Below are positions 54,806 to 63,082 of a stretch of 64,000 bases of DNA, one piece after another. The notes below the pieces were generated by a model. The model did not search any database. It saw only the letters and a program-made list of their open reading frames with translations, and was not told the DNA's origin. Position 1 is the first letter of the stretch. Every line of letters begins with the position of its first letter. This stretch comes from Pseudonocardia hierapolitana (lineage in GTDB: Bacteria; Actinomycetota; Actinomycetes; Mycobacteriales; Pseudonocardiaceae): NCBI RefSeq assembly GCF_007994075.1, contig NZ_VIWU01000001.1:1612001-1676000 (forward strand), written 5' to 3'. The translations under genes were made by a program, and so were the position numbers.

Positions 54806-55459
54806 GTGGCCGACGGTACGGGGGGTCTGGCTCGCGCGGTACTGCGTGAACAGCTCCGGGAGCGCCTGCTCGCCCGCATCCTCGACGGGGAGTTCGCCCC
54901 CGGCGAGCGCATCGTCGAGAGCCACGTCATGAAGGAGTACGGGGTCAGCCAGGCCCCGGTACGCGAGGCCCTCCGCGACCTGGAGGCCATGCGGTTCGTC
55001 GAGAGCTTCCCGCACCGAGGGGTCCGGGTCCGGCTCGTCTCCGAGCGCGAGCTCGCCGAGATGTACCCGGTCCGGGCCGCGCTCGAGGAGGTCGCGGGAC
55101 GGGCGGCGGCACCCGTCGTCACCGCCGAGACGCTCGAACGGCTGAACGACGAGATCGAGGCGATGCGGGCCGCGACCCGCGACGACGACGTGCACGCCGT
55201 CCTGGTGCACGACGCCCGCTTCCACGAGATCATCTTCGAGACCGCCGACAACGCGCTGCTGCTCGACGTGTGGCGGTCGCTGCACGCCGAGATCCGCGCG
55301 CTCGTCACCTACACCCGCGTCCGGGTGGGGCTCACCGAGATCGTCGAGTCCCACGTGCCGATCCTCCAGGCACTGCGCCATCGCGACCCCGCCCTCGCGG
55401 GCAAGGAGATGCGCCACCACATCGAGCACTTCGGCGAGCTGGCCTTCGCACGAAGCTGA
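54806..55459 (+). CDS. GntR-family (FCD/FadR subfamily) regulator
   Basis: A protein of 217 residues from GTG with GGGGAGGCAGGG upstream. Winged helix: LREQLRERLLARILDGEFAP, then GERIVESHVMKEYGVSQAPV and REALRDLEAMRFVESF at about 10-70. The FCD ligand domain has the metal-ligand pattern: LVHDARFHEIIFETADNALL and IVESHVPILQALRHRDPALA. Such proteins sense carboxylic acids and repress their degradation genes. First gene of the plus-strand operon; 45 bases to the next gene. Confidence 0.9.
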   Translation: MADGTGGLARAVLREQLRERLLARILDGEFAPGERIVESHVMKEYGVSQAPVREALRDLEAMRFVESFPHRGVRVRLVSERELAEMYPVRAALEEVAGRAAAPVVTAETLERLNDEIEAMRAATRDDDVHAVLVHDARFHEIIFETADNALLLDVWRSLHAEIRALVTYTRVRVGLTEIVESHVPILQALRHRDPALAGKEMRHHIEHFGELAFARS

Positions 55460-55504
55460 CCGGTTTCCCCGGTCGCCCAGCAGTCCCGCACAAGGAGGTG
55501 TGGA

Positions 55505-56401
55505 GTGAAGCCTGCGGCGTTCGCTTACCTGGCACCACGCGACCTCGACGAGGCGCTCGACCGGCTCGCCGAGCACGGTTCCGACGCCCGCGTGCTCGCC
55601 GGCGGCCAGAGCCTCGTCCGGCTGATGAACGCGCGGCTGGCGACACCGGCCGTCGTCGTCGACATCAACCGGGTCCCGGGTCTCGACGCCCTCGAGGTAC
55701 GGAACAGCTCCGGCCCCGCAACGCTGCGTCTGGGAGCGACGGTGCGCCAGCGCACCAGCGAGCTCTCGCCGGAGGTCGCCGCGCACGCCCCCCTCCTGGC
55801 CGAGGCCGGCGCCCACGTCGCGCACGCGCCGGTGCGCGGCCGGGGGACCGTCGTCGGCAGCGTGGCGTTCGCCGACCCGTCGGCTGAGCTGCCGACGGCG
55901 CTGCTCGCCCTCGACGGGCGGGTCGTGGTGCGCAGCCGCTCCGGCGAGCGGACGGTCGAGGCCGACGACTTCTTCACCGGCCCGTTCACGACGTCCCTCG
56001 CACCGGGCGAGATGGTCGTCGCCGTCGAGGTCCCCGCGACCGCGGCTCGGACCGGCAGCGCGTTCGTCGAGGTCGCGCGCCGCCACGGCGACCTGCCGGT
56101 GTGCGGGGTCGCCGCCACCGTGACCCGTGGTGCCGACGGGCGGGTGAGCGAGGCCCGGATCGCGCTGTGCGGGGTCGGCGAGCGGCCCGTGCGCGCCCGC
56201 GCCGCCGAGGACGCGCTGACCGGCTCCGACGGCGGCGACGACGCCGTCGCCGAAGCCGCGGCCCGCGCCGCCGAGGGCCGGTCCCCCATCGCCGACTGCC
56301 ACGGCTCGGCGGACTTCCGCCGCCATCTCGCGCGCGTGCTCACCGGCCGCGCGCTGCGCACCGCCATCGCACGAGCGGCCGGGGAGGCCACCGATGCCTG
56401 A
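55505..56401 (+). CDS. Molybdenum hydroxylase FAD-binding (medium) subunit
   Basis: A protein of 298 residues starting at GTG five bases after AAGGAGGT. FAD-binding blocks: ARVLAGGQSLVRLMNARLAT (about 28-47), LAEAGAHVAHAPVRGRGTVV then GSVAFADPSAELPTALLALD (about 110-135). CO-dehydrogenase flavoprotein C-terminal domain after about 175. It transfers electrons from the iron-sulfur subunit to an acceptor via FAD. The stop overlaps the small-subunit gene by eight bases. Confidence 0.9.
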   Translation: MKPAAFAYLAPRDLDEALDRLAEHGSDARVLAGGQSLVRLMNARLATPAVVVDINRVPGLDALEVRNSSGPATLRLGATVRQRTSELSPEVAAHAPLLAEAGAHVAHAPVRGRGTVVGSVAFADPSAELPTALLALDGRVVVRSRSGERTVEADDFFTGPFTTSLAPGEMVVAVEVPATAARTGSAFVEVARRHGDLPVCGVAATVTRGADGRVSEARIALCGVGERPVRARAAEDALTGSDGGDDAVAEAAARAAEGRSPIADCHGSADFRRHLARVLTGRALRTAIARAAGEATDA

Positions 56402-56909
56402 GACGACGGGACCCGAGAAGGTCCGCATCCGGCTCACCGTCAACGAGGTGCCGCACGACCTGCTCGTCGAGCCGCGCACGCTGCTGGCCGACCTGCTGCG
56501 CGGCGAGCTCGGGCTCACCGGCACCCACCTCGGCTGCGAACAGGGCGTCTGCGGGGCGTGCACCGTCCTCGTCGACGGCACCGCCACCCGCTCCTGCCTG
56601 GTCTTCGCCGCCCAGCTCGACGGCGCCGCCGTGCGGACCGTCGAGTCATTGGCCACCACCGACGGCACCCTGCACCCGATCCAGCGGGCATTCCACGAGA
56701 ACCACGGTCTGCAGTGCGGGTTCTGCACCCCGGGGATGCTCATGGCCGCCTGCGAACTGCTGGAGCACACCGCCGAGCCGGACCCAGACGACGTGCGGGA
56801 GGCACTGGGCGGCAACCTCTGCCGCTGCACCGGCTACCAGAACATCGTGAGGTCGGTCTGCGCCGCCGGCCGGATCATGGCCGCCGAGCCGAGGGGAACG
56901 AAGGCATGA
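56394..56909 (+). CDS. Molybdenum hydroxylase 2Fe-2S (small) subunit
   Basis: A protein of 171 residues. The plant-type 2Fe-2S site is GCEQGVCGACTVLVDG with a later cysteine in TRSCLVF. The second cluster is LQCGFCTPGMLMAACELLEH with GGNLCRCTGYQNIVRSVCAA. The alignment of both motifs is standard for xanthine-oxidase-family small subunits. It carries electrons from the Mo site to FAD. ATGA overlap into the large subunit. Confidence 0.95.
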   Translation: MPETTGPEKVRIRLTVNEVPHDLLVEPRTLLADLLRGELGLTGTHLGCEQGVCGACTVLVDGTATRSCLVFAAQLDGAAVRTVESLATTDGTLHPIQRAFHENHGLQCGFCTPGMLMAACELLEHTAEPDPDDVREALGGNLCRCTGYQNIVRSVCAAGRIMAAEPRGTKA

Positions 56910-59332
56910 GCACCGTCGAGGACCGTCCCGCGGTTGCCGAACGCCGCTGGGTCGGGCGCGCCGTCCCGCGCAAGGAGGACCCGAAGCTGCTGGCCGGGCG
57001 CGCCAACTACGTCGGCGACGTGGTGCTGCCCGGCATGCTGCACGGCGCCGTGCTGCGCAGCCAGCACGCGCACGCGCGGATCGTCTCCATCGACACCAGC
57101 GCAGCCGAGGCGATGCCGGGGGTGGCCGCGGTGCTCACCGGCGCGCAGGCCGCCGAGCTGGTCAACCCGATGCCCGCGTTCTGCGCCGAACCCGTCCCGC
57201 AGACCGCGATCGCGGTCGAACGGGTGCGTTATCCGGGCGAGGCCGTCGCTGTCGTCGCGGCGACGGACCGCTACATCGCCGAGGACGCCTGCGCCGCGAT
57301 CCGCGTCGAGTACGACGTGCTGCCCGCCGTCGTCGACCCCGAGGCCGCGATGGCGCCGGACGCGACCCGGATCCACGAGACGCTCGACTCCAACGTCGTG
57401 TTCCACCGCACGCTCGACTTCGGCGACGTCGGCGCCGACCTCGCCCGTGCGCACACCGTCGTACGCACTCGAGCCCGCTGGCACCGGATGGGCGCGCAGC
57501 CGATCGAGACCGCGGGCGCCGTCGCGTCGTGGGACCCGTTCAGCAGGTCGATGACGGTCTACTCCAACTCGAACTTCCACAACTTCCTGCCGTGGGCGTT
57601 CGCGGGGATGCTCGGGGTGTCGACGAACCGGCTGCGGATGATCCCCTGTGCCGTCGGTGGCAGCTTCGGCAGCAAGCACTTCATCACGAAGGTGCTCGCA
57701 ATCGCCGGCGCCCTGACCAAGGCGACGGGTCGGCCCGTGCAGTACCTGGAGGATCGGCTCGACAACATCGCGGCCAACGACAACGTCGGCTGCGACCGGA
57801 TCTACGACGCCGAGCTCGCGCTGGCCGAGGACGGCGAGATGCTCGGCCTGAGCTTGAGGATCGTCGACGACTACGGCGCCTACTTCCAGTTCGCCCATGG
57901 CCAGCACGGCAACGCGATGGCCCAGCCCACCGGCCCCTACCGGATCGGCAGCCTGCGCTACGACGTGTCGTGCGTGCTCACGAACAAGGTGCAGCAGGGC
58001 TTCTTCCGCGGCGCCGGCGCCGACCCGGGCAACTTCGTCCTGGAGCGGCTCGTCGACAAGGCGGCGATCGAGCTCGGCATCGACCGCGTGGAGCTGCGGC
58101 GGCGCAACTTCATCCGGCCCGAGCAGTTCCCGTTCAAGACCCCGACGGGAAACGTCTACGACTCCGGCGACTACGCCGCGGTGCTCGACCGGGCGCTGGA
58201 GCTCGCGAAGATCGACGACTGGAGCGCCGAGCAGGAACGGCTGCGTGCGCAGGGGCGCTACCTCGGCATCGGCCTCGCGACCTGCCAGGAGCGGTCCGGC
58301 TACAACGCCTCGGAGTGGTGGTTCCTCTACGACGAGCCGCCGCTGCCCGCGACGAGCACGCCCGAGAGCGTCAAGCTCGACGTCGACGCGATGGGTGGGG
58401 TCCGGGTCGAGGTGGGCTGCCCGTTGTGGGGCAACAGCCCCGAGACCGTCGTCAGCCAGGTGGTGGCCGAGGAGTTCGGCGTCGACCCCGAGGACGTGTC
58501 GGTCACCTACGCCGACTCGACGGCGGGCGCGATGTCGGCCGGCCCGGGCGGCAGCCGGCTCACGATCATGCTCTGCGGCGCGACCCGGGGAGCGGCGCGA
58601 ACGGTGCGGGACAAGATGATCCGCATCGCCGCGCACGCGTTGGAGATGGACCCCGGCGACGTCGAGTGCGTCGACGGCACCTTCCGCGCGAAGGGGGCGC
58701 CCGGCACGTCGATGTCGATGGCGGACGTCGGGATGCGGGCCCAGCTGTTCTTCCACGACAACCCGGAGGGCGAGTCCAGCGGCCTCGTCGCGGTGCACAC
58801 CTACGACCATCCGTACTCGACGCCTCCGTCCGCGGACCGCACGGACATGGGCGCCTTCTACCCGATGGTCTCCCACGCCTGCCACATCCCGATCGTCGAG
58901 GTCGACCCGGAGACCGGCGTCGTGACGATGCGCGCCTACTACGTCGTGAACGACTGCGGGACCGTCATGAACCCGACGCTGGTCGAGGGGCAGGTCGTCG
59001 GCGGTGTCGTGCAGGGCATCGGCGCGGCGCTCATGGAGGAGTACCGCTACGACGACGACGGCGCGCTGGGCACGCCGACGTTCCGCGAGTACCTGCTGCC
59101 GAGCATGCACGAGGTGCCGGAGATCGTCGTCGAGCACCTGGAGACGCCGTCGCCGTTCACCGAGTACGGGGTCAAGGGCGCCGGCGAGGGCGGCCGGCTG
59201 GTGGCTCCCACCGCGATCGCGAGCGCCGTCGACGATGCGTTGCGCCCGCTGGGGGTCTGGGTCGACGAGCTGCCGATGACGCCCGAGCGCGTAGTCGCGA
59301 TGGTGGCCGACGCCGCCCGGGACCGGTCGTGA
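56906..59332 (+). CDS. Molybdenum hydroxylase Mo-binding (large) subunit
   Basis: About 808 residues. N-terminal WVGRAVPRKEDPKLLAGRAN, then the usual VGDVVLPGMLHGAVLRSQHA. The mid-region has FFRGAGADPGNFVLERLVDK in place of the (V/A)YRCSFR loop of true CO dehydrogenases. The C-terminus holds the catalytic glutamate in EYGVKGAGEGGRLVAPTAIA. So it is not a CO oxidiser but a hydroxylase for an aromatic or heterocyclic ring carbon or an aldehyde. The substrate is unknown. The stop overlaps the next GTG. Confidence 0.9.
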   Translation: MSTVEDRPAVAERRWVGRAVPRKEDPKLLAGRANYVGDVVLPGMLHGAVLRSQHAHARIVSIDTSAAEAMPGVAAVLTGAQAAELVNPMPAFCAEPVPQTAIAVERVRYPGEAVAVVAATDRYIAEDACAAIRVEYDVLPAVVDPEAAMAPDATRIHETLDSNVVFHRTLDFGDVGADLARAHTVVRTRARWHRMGAQPIETAGAVASWDPFSRSMTVYSNSNFHNFLPWAFAGMLGVSTNRLRMIPCAVGGSFGSKHFITKVLAIAGALTKATGRPVQYLEDRLDNIAANDNVGCDRIYDAELALAEDGEMLGLSLRIVDDYGAYFQFAHGQHGNAMAQPTGPYRIGSLRYDVSCVLTNKVQQGFFRGAGADPGNFVLERLVDKAAIELGIDRVELRRRNFIRPEQFPFKTPTGNVYDSGDYAAVLDRALELAKIDDWSAEQERLRAQGRYLGIGLATCQERSGYNASEWWFLYDEPPLPATSTPESVKLDVDAMGGVRVEVGCPLWGNSPETVVSQVVAEEFGVDPEDVSVTYADSTAGAMSAGPGGSRLTIMLCGATRGAARTVRDKMIRIAAHALEMDPGDVECVDGTFRAKGAPGTSMSMADVGMRAQLFFHDNPEGESSGLVAVHTYDHPYSTPPSADRTDMGAFYPMVSHACHIPIVEVDPETGVVTMRAYYVVNDCGTVMNPTLVEGQVVGGVVQGIGAALMEEYRYDDDGALGTPTFREYLLPSMHEVPEIVVEHLETPSPFTEYGVKGAGEGGRLVAPTAIASAVDDALRPLGVWVDELPMTPERVVAMVADAARDRS

Positions 59333-60228
59333 CCCGCACCAGCCCACCGGCCGCCGGGCCCGCCGCCGACGTACCCGACACGGCGCGGGCCCGGGCCGCG
59401 GGCCTCGTCCGCACCGGCCGGTCGTTCTCGCTCGCGGCGACGCGGTTCCCGGGGATGCCGCTGTTCCCGGGCCACCCGCAGTTCCAAGTGCTCAGCTACC
59501 GCACCCCGCAGGGGCTGCGGGCGGCCGGGGAGAACCTGTGGGACCCCGCGCCCAACGAGGTCGGCCTCGGCTGCATGACGGAGGTCGTGTCCGGCACCGT
59601 GCACTCCGGCGCGCACGTCGACGCGCTGGCGCACATCACCGTCGGTGAGGAGGGCCGCTGGTACGGCGGGGCGAACGCGACGGAGCACCTCGGCGACTTC
59701 GGCCCGACGGTCGGTGACGCCTCCAGCCTGCCCGCGATGTTCACCCGCGGCGTCCTGGTCGACCTGGCCGCGCACCGCGGGGTCGACTGCCTGCCCGCGG
59801 GCGCGGCCGTCGACGCCGCGGAGGTCGAGGAGATCTGTGCGGCGCAAGGTGTGACGATCGGGCAGTGGGACGTCGTCCTGTTCCGCACCGGCTACATGGG
59901 GCTGTGGCCCGACCGAACCCGGATGGCCGAGCACCTCACGCCGGGACCGGACCTGTCGGTGGCGCGGATGCTCACCGAGCGCGGCGTCGTCGCCGTCGGC
60001 AGCGACACCGAGACGTTCGAGGTCCAGCCCGCACCGGACCCCGGTTCGCCGGCGAACCCGCAGCCGGTGCACGTGCACCTGCTCGTGGACAGCGGCGTCT
60101 ACATCATGGAGAGCCTCGACCTGGAGGAACTCGCGGCCGCCCGGGTGTACGAGTTCCTGTTCGTCGCGCTACCGCTGAAGATCGCAGGGGCGACCGGGTC
60201 GATGGTCGACCCGCTGGCCGTCGTCTGA
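59329..60228 (+). CDS. Cyclase-family (kynurenine-formamidase-like) hydrolase
   Basis: A protein of 299 residues from GTG 59329. The metal motif HSGAHVDALAHITVGEEGRW (HxGTHxDxPxH variant) lies at about 90-105, and the preceding SGTVHSGAHVD matches. Later blocks are VVLFRTGYMGLWPDRTRM and HVHLLVDSGVYIMESLDLEE. Family members open amide or lactone rings, for example N-formylkynurenine or isatin. Here it could hydrolyse the ring product made by the Mo hydroxylase. Confidence 0.85.
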   Translation: MTRTSPPAAGPAADVPDTARARAAGLVRTGRSFSLAATRFPGMPLFPGHPQFQVLSYRTPQGLRAAGENLWDPAPNEVGLGCMTEVVSGTVHSGAHVDALAHITVGEEGRWYGGANATEHLGDFGPTVGDASSLPAMFTRGVLVDLAAHRGVDCLPAGAAVDAAEVEEICAAQGVTIGQWDVVLFRTGYMGLWPDRTRMAEHLTPGPDLSVARMLTERGVVAVGSDTETFEVQPAPDPGSPANPQPVHVHLLVDSGVYIMESLDLEELAAARVYEFLFVALPLKIAGATGSMVDPLAVV

Positions 60229-60250
60229 CGTCGTGTTCGAGGGGTGATCC

Positions 60251-61168
60251 GTGGATTCCGACAAGGTCATCGTCACGTGCGCGCTCACGGGAGGGATGAC
60301 GGTTCCGGCGCAGAGCCCGGCCATCCCGATCACGGTGGCGCAGATCGTCGAGGAGGGCGTCGCCGCGGCCGAGGCGGGCGCGGCGATCCTGCACATCCAT
60401 GTCCGGGAGGAGTCGACCGGGCGGCCCGTGCAGGACGTCGAGCTGTTCACCCGCGTCGTCGAGGGGCTCCGGGAACGCACCGACGCCGTCCTGCAGCCGA
60501 CGACGGGCGGCGGTCGCGGCATGACGATCACCGAACGCGCGGCCGTCGTGCCGCACCTGAAGCCCGAGATGGCGACGTTCAACGCCGGCAGCTTCAACTT
60601 CGGGCTCTACCCGGTCGCCCGGCGCGACCTGGACCTGCAGGACTGGGAGCGCGAGTACCTGGAGGGCACCCGCGACTACGTCTTCCGCAACACCTTCGCC
60701 GACATGGAGTACCTGGCCGGGCTGATGAAGGAGGCGCGGACCCGGCCGGAGATCGAGATCTACGACGTCGGGCAGCTCTACAACGTGCGCAGGCTCGTCA
60801 CCGACGGGGTGCTGGAGGCGCCGTTCAACCTGCAGTTCGTCCTCGGTGTGCTGGGCGCCAACGCCGTCGAGGCCGACCAGCTCGTGCACATGGTGCGCAC
60901 CGCGGAGCGGCTCTTCGGCGTCGGCGGGTTCACGTGGTCGGCCGCAGGCGTCGGCTATCCCGGGCAGTACCAGGTCGCGGCGCTCGCGCTGGTCATGGGC
61001 GGGAACCTCCGCGTCGGGCTGGAGGACAACCTGCGGGTGCGCCGCGGCGAGCACGCGAAGTCCAACTCCGACCTCGTCACCAAGGTCGTCGAGCTGGCCG
61101 CACTGTTCGATCGCACGCCCGCGTCGCCCGCCGAAGCCCGGGAGTACCTGGGACTGCGCGGGGCGTGA
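60251..61168 (+). CDS. BKACE (3-keto-5-aminohexanoate cleavage-like) enzyme
   Basis: A protein of 305 residues from GTG. It has VIVTCALTGGMTVPAQSPAI at the N-terminus, then GAAILHIHVREESTGRPVQD (zinc histidines HIHVR), PEMATFNAGSFNFGLYPVAR, and AAGVGYPGQYQVAALALVMG. The C-terminus has VGLEDNLRVRRGEHAKSNSD. Known chemistry: beta-keto acid plus acetyl-CoA to give acetoacetate and a CoA ester. Last gene of the GntR operon, so it probably finishes the breakdown. Convergent with gnd. Confidence 0.88.
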   Translation: MDSDKVIVTCALTGGMTVPAQSPAIPITVAQIVEEGVAAAEAGAAILHIHVREESTGRPVQDVELFTRVVEGLRERTDAVLQPTTGGGRGMTITERAAVVPHLKPEMATFNAGSFNFGLYPVARRDLDLQDWEREYLEGTRDYVFRNTFADMEYLAGLMKEARTRPEIEIYDVGQLYNVRRLVTDGVLEAPFNLQFVLGVLGANAVEADQLVHMVRTAERLFGVGGFTWSAAGVGYPGQYQVAALALVMGGNLRVGLEDNLRVRRGEHAKSNSDLVTKVVELAALFDRTPASPAEAREYLGLRGA

Positions 61169-61189
61169 AGCAGGCGCTGGGAGCGCTCC

Positions 61190-62638
61190 TCAGGCGTCCG
61201 TTCGAACCTCGGTGCCGTCCTGCGCCCAGCGGGTGTGGTACACGCCCTCGGTGTCGGTCCGCCGGTAGGTGTGGGCGCCGAAGAAGTCCCGCAGACCCTG
61301 GATCAGGTTGGCGGGACCGCGCTCGCGGCGGTAGCCGTCGTAGTAGGACAGCGAGCTCGCGAACGCCGGGATCGCCACGCCCTGCTGCGTCGCCGTGATC
61401 ACCACCCGCCGCCACGCGTCCTGCGCCTCGGCGACGGCGTCGGTGAAGTACGGCACCATCAGCAGGTTCTCCACATCGCCGTGCTCGGCGTAGGCGTCGC
61501 GGATCCGGTTGAGGAACTGCGCGCGGATGATGCAGCCGCCCCGCCAGATCGTGGCCATCGCGCCGAGGTCCAGGTTCCAGTCGTTCGCGGCCGACGCCGC
61601 GCGCATCTGCGCGAAGCCCTGCGCGTACGCCACCACCTTGCTGGCGTAGAGGGCCTGCCGGATGTCCTCGACCAGGTCGGCGCGATCCTCGCCCGCCCCG
61701 GGCACCGGACCGCCGAGGGTGCCCGCGGCCGCCTTCCGCTCGCTCTTCAGCGACGAGAGGGTGCGGGCGAACACGGCCTCGGTGATGCCGGTGAGCGGCA
61801 CTCCCAGGTCGAGCGCGTCGATCGCCGTCCAGCGGCCGGTGCCCTTCTGCTCCGCCTCGTCGAGGATCACGTCGACGAGCGGGCGGCCCGTGCGGGCGTC
61901 GGTCTTCTGCAGCACCTCGGCCGTGATCTCGATGAGGAACGACTCCAGGTCGCCCGAGTTCCACTCCTCGAAGATCTTGCCGATGGCCGGCGCGTCGAGC
62001 CCGGCGACGTGGGTGAGCAGGTCGTACGCCTCGGCGATGAGCTGGATGTCGGCGTACTCGATGCCGTTGTGCACCATCTTGACGTAGTGGCCCGCGCCGT
62101 CCGGCCCGACGTGCACGCAGCACGGCGTGCCGTCCACCTGCGCGGCGATGCTCGTGAAGACCTCCTCGACCTCGGCGTACGCGGCCGGGTCGCCGCCGGG
62201 CATGATGCTCGGCCCGAGCAGCGCGCCCTCCTCGCCGCCGGACACACCCACGCCCATGAAGCGCAGGCCGCGGGCGGCGCACTCCTCGGTGCGCCGCTTG
62301 GTGTCGGGGAAGTGCGAGTTGCCTGCGTCGATGATGATGTCGCCCTCGTCGAGCAGCGGCGCGAGCTCCTCGATCACGGCGTCGACGGGCGCGCCCGCCT
62401 TCACCATGACGATGATCCGCCGCGGCCGCTCCAGCGCGGCGACGAACTCCTCGACCGTCTCCGCCGCCGTGAACGCGCCCTCCGAGCCGTAGGCCTCCAT
62501 GAACTCCCGGGTACGCGCCGCCGTCCGGTTGTGGACGGCGACCGGGGTGCCCCGACGGGCGATGTTGCGGGCGAGGTTCGCCCCCATCACGGCCAGCCCG
62601 GTCACGCCGATGCGGCTCTTGGCGTCTGCCACGGTCAT
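61190..62638 (-). CDS. gndA: 6-phosphogluconate dehydrogenase (NADP+, decarboxylating)
   Basis: A protein of 482 residues. NADP site IGVTGLAVMGANLARNIARR (GxxxMGxN, about 10-29), then GVSGGEEGALLGPSIMPGGD, the catalytic lysine block AGHYVKMVHNGIEYADIQLI, and DLGAMATIWRGGCIIRAQFL, with a C-terminal YRRTDTEGVYHTRWAQDGTE (ribulose-5-phosphate product site). Pentose-phosphate pathway enzyme supplying NADPH. Long-form (gndA-type) length. Housekeeping gene, separate from the catabolic operon. Confidence 0.95.
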   Translation of the reverse strand: MTVADAKSRIGVTGLAVMGANLARNIARRGTPVAVHNRTAARTREFMEAYGSEGAFTAAETVEEFVAALERPRRIIVMVKAGAPVDAVIEELAPLLDEGDIIIDAGNSHFPDTKRRTEECAARGLRFMGVGVSGGEEGALLGPSIMPGGDPAAYAEVEEVFTSIAAQVDGTPCCVHVGPDGAGHYVKMVHNGIEYADIQLIAEAYDLLTHVAGLDAPAIGKIFEEWNSGDLESFLIEITAEVLQKTDARTGRPLVDVILDEAEQKGTGRWTAIDALDLGVPLTGITEAVFARTLSSLKSERKAAAGTLGGPVPGAGEDRADLVEDIRQALYASKVVAYAQGFAQMRAASAANDWNLDLGAMATIWRGGCIIRAQFLNRIRDAYAEHGDVENLLMVPYFTDAVAEAQDAWRRVVITATQQGVAIPAFASSLSYYDGYRRERGPANLIQGLRDFFGAHTYRRTDTEGVYHTRWAQDGTEVRTDA

Positions 62639-62862
62639 CGCTTCCCCTCACCAGTCGGTGCGCCAGTCAGCACGCTACCGCCCGCGGAACGGGCGGGATC
62701 ACCCTCGGGTTCCGCTCGATGCGAGCGCCACCGAGGAGGACGCGCATCAAACGTGAGATGGGATACATCGCATCGACAGCTCCGGCGGCTCTCGCCGACA
62801 GTAGGAGTTCGCCGGCGGGCGCCACGCTCCCCTCGCCCGTCCGACACGAGGAGATTCCCCCG

Positions 62863-62979
62863 ATGCTCGTTGACCTGCTCGCGTTGATCCCCGCCGTCCT
62901 CGCCGGTATCGGCGGCGCCCTACTGGGCGACAAGGTCGGAGGCTGGTTCAAGAAGTCCCGCACCAGCGGAAACAGCTGA
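62863..62979 (+). CDS. Small membrane-active peptide (38 residues)
   Basis: ATG at 62863 has GAGGAG nine bases upstream. The peptide is VDLLALIPAVLAGIGGALLG followed by DKVGGWFKKSRTSGNS. It has one hydrophobic stretch, glycine-rich and kinked, with a positive tail, like small membrane-associated or toxin-like peptides. An upstream in-frame ATG at 62719 would add a polar arginine-rich start and is less likely. Stands alone between gnd and holA. No family recognised. Confidence 0.45.
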   Translation: MLVDLLALIPAVLAGIGGALLGDKVGGWFKKSRTSGNS

Positions 62980-63082
62980 GTTCTCGACCCTCCCGGGCAG
63001 GTCGGACGTAGATGCGACATGCCCGCACCCGCGATCGACCGCATCCACGGCCGACCTGACCCTCGCGTAGCGCCGGCGCGGC

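Noticed and set aside
56906..59332. Aerobic carbon monoxide dehydrogenase (CoxL)
   Set aside because: The diagnostic (A/V)YRCSFR loop is replaced by FFRGAGADPG, so CO oxidation is unlikely.
56834..59347. Long minus-strand open frame opposite the Mo-hydroxylase large subunit
   Set aside because: Shadow of the real gene: composition bias typical of antisense frames, no motif, no ribosome site.
61171..61188. Hairpin between the convergent BKACE and gnd genes as a terminator
   Set aside because: GCGCT-GGG-AGCGC is only five base pairs with no T-run, so it is not better than chance in this GC-rich DNA.
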